A stretch of DNA of 64,000 nt from Sphingomonas sanxanigenens (GCA_003240855.1 QFNN01000002.1:1-64000); one strand, 5' to 3'; shown: positions 24,828-34,141, counted from the first letter of the stretch. Notes: a model not told the origin generated them from the letters alone. A program made the numbers and translations.

Positions 24828-24843
24828 TGGCACGGCGGTTGCT
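24828..24843 (+). promoter_or_regulatory. Sigma-54 promoter of flgB operon
   Basis: TGGCAC-GGCGG-TTGCT is an exact -24/-12 match. Transcription should begin near 24854, giving a leader of about 25 bases before the flgB ATG at 24880. It probably drives flgB through at least flgL. Confidence 0.8.
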
Positions 24844-24879
24844 AAGAGCCGGCTGAATTAATGCGAGGACGTGAAGGCC

Positions 24880-25236
24880 ATGGCTTTCGGAGACGATCTG
24901 TTTGGAGTGAGCGGGAAGGCGCTGGCGTTGCGTTCGCAGCGGCTGGGCCTGCTTGCGTCCAACATCGCGAACGCGGCGACGCCCGGATACAAGGCGAAGG
25001 ATATCGACTTCGCGCAGGCGCTGAACAGCGCCGAGCAGCCCGGCAACACGATCGGCGGCGCGATCAGCGGCGCGACCAAGTTTCGCGTGCCGACCCAGCC
25101 TTCGATGGATGGCAACACCGTCGAGCTCAACACCGAGCAGACGGCCTTCGCCGAAAACGCCGTCGCCTACCAGACGACGCTTTCCTTCCTGAACGGGCGG
25201 ATCAGCACGATCACCCGCGCGCTGAGGGGTGAATAA
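24880..25236 (+). CDS. flgB: Flagellar proximal rod protein FlgB
   Basis: The 118-residue protein has the rod/hook N-terminal signature LGLLASNIANAATPGYKAKD (about 25-44) and a C-terminal helix. FlgB is the part of the rod nearest FliE. The ATG at 24880 was chosen over an in-frame GTG nine bases upstream because the GAGGA ribosome-binding site (24865-24869) is correctly spaced only for the ATG. It opens the flgB-to-flgL operon directly after a sigma-54 promoter. Confidence 0.95.
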   Translation: MAFGDDLFGVSGKALALRSQRLGLLASNIANAATPGYKAKDIDFAQALNSAEQPGNTIGGAISGATKFRVPTQPSMDGNTVELNTEQTAFAENAVAYQTTLSFLNGRISTITRALRGE

Positions 25237-25238
25237 GC

Positions 25239-25646
25239 ATGGCCCAGCCGCTTTCGATCTTCGACGTCGCCGGGCGCGCCATGTCGGCGCAGCTCACCCG
25301 ACTGAACACCACAGCCTCGAATCTTGCCAATGCCGGCAGCGTATCGAGCAGCGAGACCGACGCCTATCGCACGATGAAGCCGGTGTTCCGCACCAGTTTC
25401 GACAAGGCGAGCGGCATGTCGACCGTCGACGTCGCCGGCGTCGTCACCGCCGGTTCGGCGCCGACCAAGCGCCACGACCCCAATAACCCCATGGCCAATG
25501 CAGACGGCGACGTGTTCGACGCCGCCGTCGATGAAACGAGGGAGTTTGTCGACATGCTCGAAACGGCACGTCACTATCAGAACAATGTCGAAGTGATGCA
25601 GACCGCCAAGTCGCTGATCCTCGATACGCTGAAGCTCGGCCGATGA
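25239..25646 (+). CDS. flgC: Flagellar proximal rod protein FlgC
   Basis: The 135-residue protein shows the rod signature (LTRLNTTASNLANAGSVSSS) near its N terminus and the C-terminal pattern EFVDMLETARHYQNNVEVMQ with TAKSLILDTLKLGR. FlgC is a rod subunit stacked on FlgB. It starts two bases after flgB and overlaps flgD by four bases. Length and both termini are complete. Confidence 0.96.
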   Translation: MAQPLSIFDVAGRAMSAQLTRLNTTASNLANAGSVSSSETDAYRTMKPVFRTSFDKASGMSTVDVAGVVTAGSAPTKRHDPNNPMANADGDVFDAAVDETREFVDMLETARHYQNNVEVMQTAKSLILDTLKLGR

Positions 25647-26356
25647 GCACGGTCGATACGAGCAGCAGCAGCGCAGCGTTCGACGCCGCGCTCGCCGCGC
25701 AGGGCGTGACCCGGACGAGCACGTCCAACACGCCGACCGTCAGCTCCCCCGCCTCGCAGCAGCTTGGCCAGAGCGACTTCCTCGCCCTGCTCACTGCGCA
25801 GCTCAACAACCAGGATCCGTTCGATCCGGTGAAGAACGAGGACATGGTCGCGCAGATGGCGACCTTCTCGACCAACGCCGGCATCTCGGAAATGAACAGC
25901 TCGCTCAAGTCGCTTGCGACGCGGTTCGGCGATCAGGCGGCGTCGCAGGCGCTGAACTATGTCGGCAAGACCGTGCTGATCAAAGGCGACACCGCCTTCC
26001 CCAACACCAGCGGCGGGCTCGACGCCTCGGTCGATCTGGGCAGTTCGGCGAGCGCCGTCGAGGTCACGATCAGCGACCAGGCGGGCAATGCGCTGCGCAC
26101 GCTGCAGCTTGGCTCGCAGAAGGCGGGCCAGGTCGATTTCTCGTGGGACGGCAAGACCGACAGCGGCGCGGAGGCGCCCGCCGGCCCCTACAAGATCACC
26201 GCGCGCGCGGTGAGCGAAGGCAATGGCGTGGCCGTGCCCGTGCTCGTCTGGGCGCCCGTCACCTCGGTCAACGTCTCGTCCGACGGGACTGACCCCACGC
26301 TCAACGTCGCCGGCCTCGGCGCTCAACCCCTCAGCGCCGTCCGCCAGGTCGGCTGA
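25643..26356 (+). CDS. flgD: Flagellar hook assembly scaffold FlgD
   Basis: The 237-residue protein contains the N-terminal motif QLGQSDFLALLTAQLNNQDP (about 34-53), which is needed for export and capping. A Tudor/FnIII-like C-terminal part contains VDFSWDGKTDSGAEAPAGPY. FlgD caps the growing hook and is discarded later. The start overlaps flgC by four bases. flgE follows after 24 bases with its own AGGAG site. Confidence 0.95.
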   Translation: MSTVDTSSSSAAFDAALAAQGVTRTSTSNTPTVSSPASQQLGQSDFLALLTAQLNNQDPFDPVKNEDMVAQMATFSTNAGISEMNSSLKSLATRFGDQAASQALNYVGKTVLIKGDTAFPNTSGGLDASVDLGSSASAVEVTISDQAGNALRTLQLGSQKAGQVDFSWDGKTDSGAEAPAGPYKITARAVSEGNGVAVPVLVWAPVTSVNVSSDGTDPTLNVAGLGAQPLSAVRQVG

Positions 26357-26380
26357 TCCAGTCAAAGCAGGAGTAAAGCG

Positions 26381-27688
26381 ATGTCCTTCTACACTTCCCT
26401 TTCGGGCCTCCAGGGCGCCCAGACCGAGCTTTCGACGATCTCGCACAATCTGGCGAACGTCGGCACCAACGGCTTCAAGCGCAGCAGCGTGCAGTTCGGC
26501 GACGTCATCGCCTCGTCGGCGACCAAGAGCCCGACGCAGATGATCGGTTCGGGCACCTTCGTGAAATCGATCAAGCAGGAGTTCACCCAGGGCGGACTGG
26601 AGCAGTCGCAATCCTCGCTCGACCTTGCGATCGCGGGCGAAGGCTTCTTCCTCGTCAAGCCGAACGCCAACACCGCGCAGATCAATTTCACGCGCAACGG
26701 CGGCTTCAACGTCTCGTCCGATCGCTATATCGTCGACGATCAGGGCGCGGCGCTCCAGGCCTATCCGGTCGACGGCAGCGGCAACGTCGTGGCGACCGGC
26801 ATCAATTCGCTGCAGAGCGTGCGCATCCCGCTGACCAGCGGCCTGCCGCAGGCGACGAGCGCGGTCGGCATCTCGATCAACCTGTCGGCCAACGGCACGA
26901 TCCCGTCGGCCAACCCGGTCTATACCGCAACCAACCCCTACACCTTCAATCGCTACGACTCGGCGACCTACAATTATTCGACCGCGACGACGATGTACGA
27001 CTCGGTCGGCAACCCCATCACGCTCACCAACTATTATGTGCGCGACACCAACCCGACCACGGCGAACCCGACGAGCGACTGGACCGTCTATACCTTTGTG
27101 GGCGACCAGCAGCTTTCGTCGGACGCTGCCAACCCGACCCCGCCGCAGGCGACGACGCTGACCTTCGACACCAACGGCGTGCTGACCAGCCCGACCGGCC
27201 CGATCCAGTTCAGCGACTTCACCCCCGCAGGCGCCGCCAACCAGTCGGTCACCGTCGATTTTTCGATCGGCACGACGCAGAATCCCGCAGCCTATTCGCT
27301 CAACGGCCAGACGCAGAATGGCGAGCCGATCGGCCAGTTCGAGGGCGTGACGATCGATTCGGCGGGCATCATCCGCGCCAGCTTCTCCAACGGCGAGACG
27401 CAGGCGCTGGGCAAGATCGCGCTGGCGCAGTTCAACAATAACGAAGGCCTTCGCCAGCTCGGCAACAGTTATTGGGCGGCGAGCGGCATTTCTGGCGACC
27501 CGATCCTCGGCGAGCCTTCGGCCGGCGGCTTCGGCAACCTGATGTCGGGCGCGATCGAGCGCTCCAACGTCGACGTGACCGAGGAACTGGTGGGCCTGAT
27601 CGCGGCGCAGCGCAATTTCCAGGCGAATGCGAAGGCGATCGATACCGCCAACACGCTGACCCAGACCATCATCAACATCCGCAGCTAA
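26381..27688 (+). CDS. flgE: Flagellar hook protein FlgE
   Basis: The 435-residue protein has the N-terminal hook/rod motif (LSTISHNLANVGTNGFKRSS), a FlgE D2-type middle region and the C-terminal block ERSNVDVTEELVGLIAAQRN with FQANAKAIDTANTLTQTIIN. About 130 copies form the universal joint between rod and filament. CAGGAGTAAAGCG before the ATG is a good ribosome-binding site. The central region is rich in Asn, Thr and Tyr. Confidence 0.97.
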   Translation: MSFYTSLSGLQGAQTELSTISHNLANVGTNGFKRSSVQFGDVIASSATKSPTQMIGSGTFVKSIKQEFTQGGLEQSQSSLDLAIAGEGFFLVKPNANTAQINFTRNGGFNVSSDRYIVDDQGAALQAYPVDGSGNVVATGINSLQSVRIPLTSGLPQATSAVGISINLSANGTIPSANPVYTATNPYTFNRYDSATYNYSTATTMYDSVGNPITLTNYYVRDTNPTTANPTSDWTVYTFVGDQQLSSDAANPTPPQATTLTFDTNGVLTSPTGPIQFSDFTPAGAANQSVTVDFSIGTTQNPAAYSLNGQTQNGEPIGQFEGVTIDSAGIIRASFSNGETQALGKIALAQFNNNEGLRQLGNSYWAASGISGDPILGEPSAGGFGNLMSGAIERSNVDVTEELVGLIAAQRNFQANAKAIDTANTLTQTIINIRS

Positions 27689-27714
27689 GCTGACGGGCAA
27701 GCGGGAGCGGCACG

Positions 27715-28458
27715 ATGGATAGACTGGTCTATACCGCCTATTCGGGACTGCGCGGCACAATGGCCGCGCAGGCCGCGATCGCGAACAACATGGCCAACGT
27801 GTCGACCACCGGCTTCAAGGCCGACAAGGTCGATTTCGAGCGGCTTGCGCTGGTCGGCCAGACCTTTCAGACGCGCGCGCCGACATCGGAGGAAGTGATC
27901 GACGCCGACCGGCAGGCCGGCGCCATCACTCACACCGGCCGCGACCTGGACGTCGCGATGAACGGCGACGCCTGGCTGGGCGTGCAGGCGGCGGACGGCG
28001 AGGAAGCCTATACGCGGCGCGGCGATCTTTCGATCGCGCCGTCGGGCCTGCTCCAGACCGGCGACGGCTATGCGGTGCTGGGCCAGAGCGGCCCGATCAC
28101 CATTCCGCCCGCCGACAAGGTGACGATCGCGTCCGACGGATCGGTGCTGGTCGTCCCCAAGGGCGGCGACCCCGACAAGCCCCAGACGCTCGACAAGCTC
28201 AAGCTGGTCAGCACCAAGGGCAGCACCACGCTGAAGGGCATGGACAATCTGCTGCGCGTCAAGGGCGGCGGCGCATTGCCCGACAATCTCGACGCGACGG
28301 TGACCAGCCGTTCGCTCGAAGGATCGAACGTCAACATGATGGAGTCGCTGGTCGCGATGATCGAGAACCAGCGCAGCTACGAGGTTCAGGCCAAGCTGCT
28401 CTCCACCACCAAGGACATGGACGAAGGCGGCGCATCCCTGATGCGCATGCCGGGCTGA
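27715..28458 (+). CDS. flgF: Flagellar proximal rod protein FlgF
   Basis: The 247-residue protein begins MDRLVYTAYSGLRGTMAAQA and has AIANNMANVSTTGFKADKVD, the rod signature. Its C terminus reads EGSNVNMMESLVAMIENQRS. FlgF is a rod subunit between FlgC and FlgG. It lies 26 bases after flgE and 14 before flgG. No anomalies seen. Confidence 0.95.
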   Translation: MDRLVYTAYSGLRGTMAAQAAIANNMANVSTTGFKADKVDFERLALVGQTFQTRAPTSEEVIDADRQAGAITHTGRDLDVAMNGDAWLGVQAADGEEAYTRRGDLSIAPSGLLQTGDGYAVLGQSGPITIPPADKVTIASDGSVLVVPKGGDPDKPQTLDKLKLVSTKGSTTLKGMDNLLRVKGGGALPDNLDATVTSRSLEGSNVNMMESLVAMIENQRSYEVQAKLLSTTKDMDEGGASLMRMPG

Positions 28459-28472
28459 GGAAGGATAAAGCC

Positions 28473-29261
28473 ATGACTATCGCCGCGATGCACATCGCCC
28501 GCACGGGCCTCGACGCCCAGAATGAGCGGATGCGCGTGATCTCGAACAACCTCGCCAACGTGAACACCACGGGCTTCAAGCGCGACCGCGCCAATTTCGA
28601 GACGCTTGCCTATCAGAGCGTGACGCAGAGCGGCGCGCCTTCGACCGCCGAAACCAAATATGCGGTCGGCCTCAACCTCGGCACCGGCGTCCGCCTGGCG
28701 GGCACGGCGCGCATCGATACGCAGGGTTCGCTGCAGACGACGGGCAATTCGCTCGACCTCGCGCTCGACGGCGACGGCTATTTTCAGGTCCAGATGCCCA
28801 ACAGCCAGATCGGCTATACGCGCGCCGGCAATTTCGGGCGCTCGCCTGAAGGGCTGCTGGTCACCGCCGAAGGCTATCAGGTGATGCCGGGGATCACGAT
28901 TCCCGAGGGGTCGACCTCGATCACCATCGGCACAGACGGCACCGTGTCGGCGATCCCCCCGGGGCAGACGCTGCCGACCGAACTGGGCCAGATCCAGGTT
29001 GCGAGCTTCGCCAATCCGGCCGGCCTCCAGCCGGTGGGCGACAACTATCTGCTGGAAACCACGGGCAGCGGCGCGGTCAATCTCGGCGTCGCCGGGCAGG
29101 ACGGCCGCGGCCGCATCCGCGAAGGCATGCTCGAGGGGTCGAACGTCAACGTCGTCGAGGAACTGGTCGACATGATCGAGACCCAGCGCGCCTACGAAGT
29201 CAATTCCAAGATGATCTCCGCAACTGACCAGATGCTGCAATATGTCAACCAGAACATCTAA
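28473..29261 (+). CDS. flgG: Flagellar distal rod protein FlgG
   Basis: The 262-residue protein matches FlgG in length and ends: N-terminal MRVISNNLANVNTTGFKRDR and C-terminal GSNVNVVEELVDMIETQRAY. FlgG forms the long distal rod crossing peptidoglycan and outer membrane. flgH starts 20 bases before its stop codon, so translation of the two genes is coupled. Confidence 0.97.
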   Translation: MTIAAMHIARTGLDAQNERMRVISNNLANVNTTGFKRDRANFETLAYQSVTQSGAPSTAETKYAVGLNLGTGVRLAGTARIDTQGSLQTTGNSLDLALDGDGYFQVQMPNSQIGYTRAGNFGRSPEGLLVTAEGYQVMPGITIPEGSTSITIGTDGTVSAIPPGQTLPTELGQIQVASFANPAGLQPVGDNYLLETTGSGAVNLGVAGQDGRGRIREGMLEGSNVNVVEELVDMIETQRAYEVNSKMISATDQMLQYVNQNI

Positions 29262-29931
29262 GCGCGCCGCCGCCTCGATCGCGATCGCCGCAATCCTCGC
29301 CGCCGGCGCACCGGCCGTCGCGGGGAAAAAACGCGCGCAGGCCGAAGTCGAATATGCGCCGACGGCGCCGCCGCCGGTGACCGCGCCGCAACCCGCCAAC
29401 GGCGCTATTTTCCAGGCGTCCACCGGCTATTCAGCGCTTTACGAAGGCAATCGCGCGCGTCGGGTGGGCGACAACATCACCATTTTGCTCGTCGAGCAGA
29501 CGGTGGCGCAGAAGGTCGCCGGATCGACCACCGCGCGGTCGGGCAATATCGGCCTGACCCCGCCCAAGGTCGGCCCGCTGTCCTTCGTGCCCGATGGCGC
29601 GCTGCAGGCATCGGGCGATCAGGGCTTCAACGGCAAGGGCACCGCCGAGCAGTCGAACAAGCTGCAGGGCGAAGTGAGCGTGACCGTGTCGCAGGTGCTG
29701 CCCAACGGCAATATGATGGTGCGCGGGCAGAAAACCGTGACGCTCAACCGCGGCGACGAGTTCATCCAGATTTCCGGCATCGTCCGCCCCGCCGACGTCG
29801 ACAGCTTCAATCGCGTGCTTTCGACGCGCGTCGCCGATGCGCGCATCACTTATACCGGGCGCGGCGACGTGCAGCGCGCCAGCCGCCAGGGCTGGCTCCA
29901 GCGCTTCTTCTCGATGCTGAGCCCCTTCTAG
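29242..29931 (+). CDS. flgH: Flagellar L-ring protein FlgH, without lipobox cysteine
   Basis: The 229-residue protein carries the FlgH core: YEGNRARRVGDNITILLVEQ and the later block GNMMVRGQKTVTLNRGDEFI. It forms the outer-membrane ring around the rod. FlgH is normally a lipoprotein, but no cysteine occurs anywhere in this protein. The N terminus has a hydrophobic segment ending GAPAVAGKK, consistent with signal peptidase I cleavage. The start at 29242 overlaps flgG by 20 bases. A later start would remove the signal sequence. Confidence 0.93.
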   Translation: MSTRTSKRAAASIAIAAILAAGAPAVAGKKRAQAEVEYAPTAPPPVTAPQPANGAIFQASTGYSALYEGNRARRVGDNITILLVEQTVAQKVAGSTTARSGNIGLTPPKVGPLSFVPDGALQASGDQGFNGKGTAEQSNKLQGEVSVTVSQVLPNGNMMVRGQKTVTLNRGDEFIQISGIVRPADVDSFNRVLSTRVADARITYTGRGDVQRASRQGWLQRFFSMLSPF

Positions 29932-29939
29932 GAACGACC

Positions 29940-31034
29940 ATGAACCGCTTCATCGCCTTCCTTCTCGCCATCATCGCGGTCGCCGCACCGGCCCATGCCG
30001 AACGCGTCAAGGATCTCGGCGCCTTCGCCGGGGTCCGCGCCAACCAGCTTGTCGGCTATGGCATCGTCGTCGGCCTTGCCGGCACGGGCGACGACAATCT
30101 GGAGTTCACGATCCAGGCGATGAAAGGCGCGGCCGAACGCTTCGGCCTGATCCTGCCGCCAGGCGTGAACCCGACGCTGAAGAACGCGGCTGCGGTGATG
30201 GTGACGGCCGAGTTGCCGGCCTTCGCCAAGCCCGGCCAGCGCGTCGACGTGACGGTGGCGGCGATCGGCAAGGCCAAGTCGCTGCGCGGCGGCAGCCTGC
30301 TGATGACCCCGCTGCAGGGCGCCGACGGGCAGATCTATGCGATGGCGCAGGGCAGCCTCGCGGTGGGCGGTCTCGGCATCGACGGCGCCGACGGATCGAA
30401 GCTGACCGTCAACGTGCCGTCATCGGGCCGCATTCCTGACGGCGCCTCGGTCGAGCGCGAGGTGCTGACCGGCTTTGCCGACAGCCCGACGCTGACCTTC
30501 AACCTCGCCAAGGCGGACTTCACGACTTCCGAGCGGATCGCCGCAGCGATCAACGAGCGGCTGGGCGCTGGCACGGCGCGCGCGGTCGACGCCGTGTCGG
30601 TCAGCATCACCGCCGCGCCGGGCGCGAACCTGCGGACCGGGCTGATGAGCGATATCGAGAATCTGACGGTGGTTCCCGCCGAGCCGCCGGCGCGCGTGAT
30701 CGTCAATGCGCGCACGGGCACCGTCGTCATCAATTCGGCGGTGCGCGTCGGCCCGGCGGCGGTGAGCCACGGCCGCCTGACAGTGAAGATCGACGAAAAG
30801 CCGCGCGTCATCCAGCCGCTGCCGTTCAGCAAGGGCGAGACCGCTCTCGAACCGTCGTCGCAGATCACCGTCGAGGAAGAGCGCCGGCCGATGTTCCTTC
30901 TCGATCCCGGTCCCAGGCTTGCCGATATCGTGAAGGCGGTGAACGCCGTGGGCGCGACCCCCGCCGATCTGGTTGCCATCCTGGAGGCGCTGAAGGAAGC
31001 AGGCGCGCTCAAAGCCGATCTGGTGGTGCTGTGA
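29940..31034 (+). CDS. flgI: Flagellar P-ring protein FlgI
   Basis: The 364-residue protein has a signal peptide (about 1-20, AVAAPAHAE) followed by the conserved RVKDLGAFAGVRANQLVGYG and VVGLAGTGDD. FlgI forms the periplasmic P-ring in the peptidoglycan layer, with help from FlgA. It lies eight bases after flgH and overlaps the GTG start of flgJ by four bases. Length is typical. Confidence 0.97.
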   Translation: MNRFIAFLLAIIAVAAPAHAERVKDLGAFAGVRANQLVGYGIVVGLAGTGDDNLEFTIQAMKGAAERFGLILPPGVNPTLKNAAAVMVTAELPAFAKPGQRVDVTVAAIGKAKSLRGGSLLMTPLQGADGQIYAMAQGSLAVGGLGIDGADGSKLTVNVPSSGRIPDGASVEREVLTGFADSPTLTFNLAKADFTTSERIAAAINERLGAGTARAVDAVSVSITAAPGANLRTGLMSDIENLTVVPAEPPARVIVNARTGTVVINSAVRVGPAAVSHGRLTVKIDEKPRVIQPLPFSKGETALEPSSQITVEEERRPMFLLDPGPRLADIVKAVNAVGATPADLVAILEALKEAGALKADLVVL

Positions 31035-31378
31035 CGACGCCGGTCTCCACCCCCGGCGCGGCGCAGATCGCGCCCAGCGTCGCGAGCGACACGAGCCGCC
31101 TTTCCACATCGGGCAATCTGAAGGCGGCGGGCGAGAAGTTCGAATCGACCTTCATCAACATGATGCTGAAGTCGATGCGTCAGGCCAAGCTGGCGGACGG
31201 CATGTTCGACAGCGACGCCGGCGATCAGTTCCGCGACATGCAGGACGCTAAGCTTTCTGAAACGATGGCCGTTCATACGCCCATAGGGATCGGCAAGGCG
31301 ATGACCGAGTTTCTGGCGCGCAACCAGCCCGCGCTCCAGACCCCGGCGGCGACCGCGCCACAGGGAAGTGACGAATGA
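31031..31378 (+). CDS. flgJ: Rod-binding protein FlgJ, N-terminal domain only
   Basis: The 115-residue protein carries only the FlgJ rod-capping domain (about 30-95: KFESTFINMMLKSMRQAKLA and the following MFDSDAGDQFRDMQDAKLSE). The C-terminal glucosaminidase domain of enterobacterial FlgJ is absent, as in many alphaproteobacteria. The start codon is GTG, overlapping the flgI stop. Peptidoglycan opening is probably done by the lytic transglycosylase encoded at 21285-22145. The end overlaps flgK by four bases. Confidence 0.92.
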   Translation: MTTPVSTPGAAQIAPSVASDTSRLSTSGNLKAAGEKFESTFINMMLKSMRQAKLADGMFDSDAGDQFRDMQDAKLSETMAVHTPIGIGKAMTEFLARNQPALQTPAATAPQGSDE

Positions 31379-32970
31379 GCGACCTGCTTTCGATCGGCGC
31401 CAGCGGCGTGCGCGCGTATCAGACCGCGCTCAACGTGATCGGCGAGAATATCTCGAACGCCAGCACGACGGGCTATGTCCGTCGCGACGCCGCATTGCAG
31501 GAAGTGACCGCGGGCGCGGGCAAATATCCGCTCCAGATCAATTCGACCCAGATCAATGGCGGCGTCATCGCGACGGGCGTCAACCGCAGTTTCGACGCGT
31601 ATCGCGCCGCCGAGGTGCGCACCGCGACGTCCGACCTGCAGCGCAGCAAGGCAGGCATCCCCTGGCTGCAGCAGGTGGAGAACATCTTCGACAATGGCGG
31701 GCTTTCCAGTTCGATCGGTGCTTTCTTCACCGCCGCGCAGGGCGTCGCCGCCGATCCGACGAGCAGCGCGCCGCGCGAAACGATGATTCAGGCGGCGGGG
31801 GCGCTGACCGCGACCTTCCAGGCCACGGCGAATGGTCTCGCAGCGGTGGCGAGCGACCTCAAGAACACCGCACAGACCAGCGTCGCGCAGCTCAACAGCC
31901 TGGCGCAGAGCCTGGCCACCGCCAATGCGGGCCTGTCGCGCGCGACGCCGGGCAGCAATGGCGAGGCCCAACTGCTCGATCAGCGAGACAAGATTCTCGA
32001 CCAGATGAGCCAGCTCGCCTCGGTCAACGTCTCTTATGACGACAAGGGGCGCGCGACCGTGCGCCTTGACCAGCCCAACGGCCCGGCGCTGGTCGAAGGA
32101 ATCAAGGCCAATGGCGTCACGCTGTCGGCGAGCGAACAGGGCGTGATGAGCTTCGCGCTCAATGACGGGGCAAGCGTCCAGCCCGTGACGATGCGGAGCG
32201 GATCGCTGGCCGGAATCGCCGATGCGGCGCTGCGCGTCGGCGATGCGCGCAATCGCATCGATCAGGTTGCGAACGATTTCGTGACGCAGACCAATGCCGT
32301 GCAGGCATCAGGCGTCGACCTGAATGGCAATAACGGCCAGCCGCTGTTCGCGACCACGGGCGGCGCGGCAGGGATTAGCGTCGCCAACAGTGATCCCGAC
32401 GCCATCGCAGCGGCCGGGCGCTGGCAGGTGACGACGCCCGCAGCCAACACCGGCAACGCATCGATCAAGGTCGATGGCGGGCCGGACACCGGCAATTACC
32501 GCATCAGTTTCTCGGGCGGGCAGATCAATCTGGTGGATCCGATCACCAGCGCGGTCATCGCATCGTCAAGCTATACGTCCGGATCGCCGGTGGCGCTGGG
32601 CGGGCTGACCGTGATCGTGACCGGCGCCCCGGCCGACGGCGACAATTTCGGCGTCGGCCGCACGCAGGCGGGCAGCCGCGACAACGCCAATCTCCAGTCG
32701 CTCGCCGGGCTGCGGACCAGTGGCGGCTATGAACAGTCGATCGCCGATCTGACGACGCAGAACGCCAGCGCGCTTTCGGCGCGGCAAAGCATTTCGGAAG
32801 CGCAGAGCGCAATCGTCGACAGCACGACCGCGGCGCGCGACGCCGTTTCGGGCGTCAATCTCGACAGCGAGGCAGTCGATCTGATGCGCTACCAGCAGGC
32901 TTATTCGGCATCGAGCCGCGTGATCCAGGTGGCGCGCGACATCTTCCAGTCCATCCTCGATATACGCTGA
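31375..32970 (+). CDS. flgK: Hook-filament junction protein FlgK (HAP1)
   Basis: The 531-residue protein has the N-terminal helices (TALNVIGENISNASTTGYVR) and the C-terminal block LDSEAVDLMRYQQAYSASSR with VIQVARDIFQSILDI. It forms the first junction layer between hook and filament. Translation is coupled to flgJ by a four-base overlap. The variable central domains (about 270-450) contain Gly/Ser-rich beta segments. Confidence 0.96.
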   Translation: MSDLLSIGASGVRAYQTALNVIGENISNASTTGYVRRDAALQEVTAGAGKYPLQINSTQINGGVIATGVNRSFDAYRAAEVRTATSDLQRSKAGIPWLQQVENIFDNGGLSSSIGAFFTAAQGVAADPTSSAPRETMIQAAGALTATFQATANGLAAVASDLKNTAQTSVAQLNSLAQSLATANAGLSRATPGSNGEAQLLDQRDKILDQMSQLASVNVSYDDKGRATVRLDQPNGPALVEGIKANGVTLSASEQGVMSFALNDGASVQPVTMRSGSLAGIADAALRVGDARNRIDQVANDFVTQTNAVQASGVDLNGNNGQPLFATTGGAAGISVANSDPDAIAAAGRWQVTTPAANTGNASIKVDGGPDTGNYRISFSGGQINLVDPITSAVIASSSYTSGSPVALGGLTVIVTGAPADGDNFGVGRTQAGSRDNANLQSLAGLRTSGGYEQSIADLTTQNASALSARQSISEAQSAIVDSTTAARDAVSGVNLDSEAVDLMRYQQAYSASSRVIQVARDIFQSILDIR

Positions 32971-32981
32971 AGGCGCACGCG

Positions 32982-33908
32982 ATGAAGATCGGCACCAATT
33001 ACAGCTATGACCTGGGCGTCAAGCAACTGACCGGCCTCGCGTCGCAGGCGACGAGCCTTCAGAACCAGATTTCGGCGAACAAGCGGATCACGACATCCTC
33101 GGTCGATCCCGTCGCTGCGGCGCGCATCGCGACGATCAACCGCCGTCAGGCCGAAAATACCCAGAACGCGTCGAACATCACGCTGGCGCAGACGCTGGTT
33201 TCCCAGTCCGACTCCGCGCTGGAAAGCATCCAGACCCAGCTTCAGCGCGCCAAGGAGCTGGCGCTGAACGCCGCCAACGGCACGCTCAACGACGACGATC
33301 GCAAGGGCATCGCGCAGGAACTGAAAAGCATCACCGACGATCTGTTCGCGCTGGTCAACCAGCGCGACGCCCGCGACACGCCGCTGTTCGGGGGATCGGC
33401 GAGCGGCGACGCCTTCGTTCGCGACGCGACGGGCGCGATCAGCTATGCCGGCAGCGGCGACGCCCCTCCGATCCCGATCGGCGCGAGCGGCAACATCAAC
33501 GCCACCGATAGCGGCGAAAAGCTGTTCATGAGCATCGACGTGAACGGCGTCACCACCGACATGTTCACGATCCTCGGCAATCTGACGAGCGCGCTGGAAA
33601 CCGGCGCGAACGGCGACCCCAATGCTCTCAAGGACGCGATGAACGCCGGGCTGGACGGCATTGACGCGTCGCTGGCGCAGGTGACGGCATCGCGATCCTC
33701 GTTCGGCGCGCGGGGCGCGCGGCTCGACCTCGAAGCCGAGCGGCTCGACACCGCCAAGACGGACAGCGAGGAACAGAAAACCGCGCTCGACGGCTTCGAT
33801 CTTCAGGCGAGCATCGCCAACCTGCAGCAGACGATGCTGGTGCTGCAGGCCTCGCAGGCCAGCTTCTCGCAGCTCAGCAAGCTGTCCCTGTTCGACTATC
33901 TGCGTTGA
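32982..33908 (+). CDS. flgL: Hook-filament junction protein FlgL (HAP3)
   Basis: The 308-residue flagellin-like protein begins MKIGTNYSYDLGVKQLTGLA and keeps the conserved helix region SDSALESIQTQLQRAKELAL. Its C terminus (ASIANLQQTMLVLQASQASF) replaces the usual flagellin end. It forms the second junction layer below the filament. It follows flgK by 11 bases and is the last gene of the flgB operon. A short GC-rich hairpin at 33915-33931 lies just past the stop. Confidence 0.94.
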   Translation: MKIGTNYSYDLGVKQLTGLASQATSLQNQISANKRITTSSVDPVAAARIATINRRQAENTQNASNITLAQTLVSQSDSALESIQTQLQRAKELALNAANGTLNDDDRKGIAQELKSITDDLFALVNQRDARDTPLFGGSASGDAFVRDATGAISYAGSGDAPPIPIGASGNINATDSGEKLFMSIDVNGVTTDMFTILGNLTSALETGANGDPNALKDAMNAGLDGIDASLAQVTASRSSFGARGARLDLEAERLDTAKTDSEEQKTALDGFDLQASIANLQQTMLVLQASQASFSQLSKLSLFDYLR

Positions 33909-34092
33909 TCGCGACCGGAAGCGCCTTCCGGCGCATCCTGACGATGCGGGCCGGCGCGCCAAACGGATTCTTAGCAAAGCGCTGTTAGAATCGACCGCGC
34001 CGGATTCCATCGTCGCGCAAGTGGCGGAAATTACCGGATATTAACCACAGAAAATAGCGCAAGTCCCCCGCGGGCCTGCCGTTTAACATTGG

Positions 34093-34108
34093 AGGGACCA
34101 GCCGGTCC
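34093..34108. repeat. Short inverted repeat in motA leader
   Basis: GGGACC-AGCC-GGTCCC is a perfect six-base stem with a four-base loop, 33 bases before the motA ATG. It could be an mRNA hairpin affecting motA translation or an operator. No clear -24/-12 or sigma-28 promoter is seen in the 233-base gap between flgL and motA. Confidence 0.4.
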
Positions 34109-34141
34109 CGTCGTGACCGCAGCGGGGAGTAGTTCAGACCG

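Noticed and set aside
25577..27760. Open frame of over 700 codons antisense to flgD and flgE
   Set aside because: No domain or signal is recognisable, the composition is Arg/Asp/Gly-rich and the opposite strand encodes well-known hook proteins.
34075..34115. Possible sigma-28 promoter before motA
   Set aside because: TTAACATT and GCCGGTCC are separated by ten instead of eleven bases and neither element matches well.
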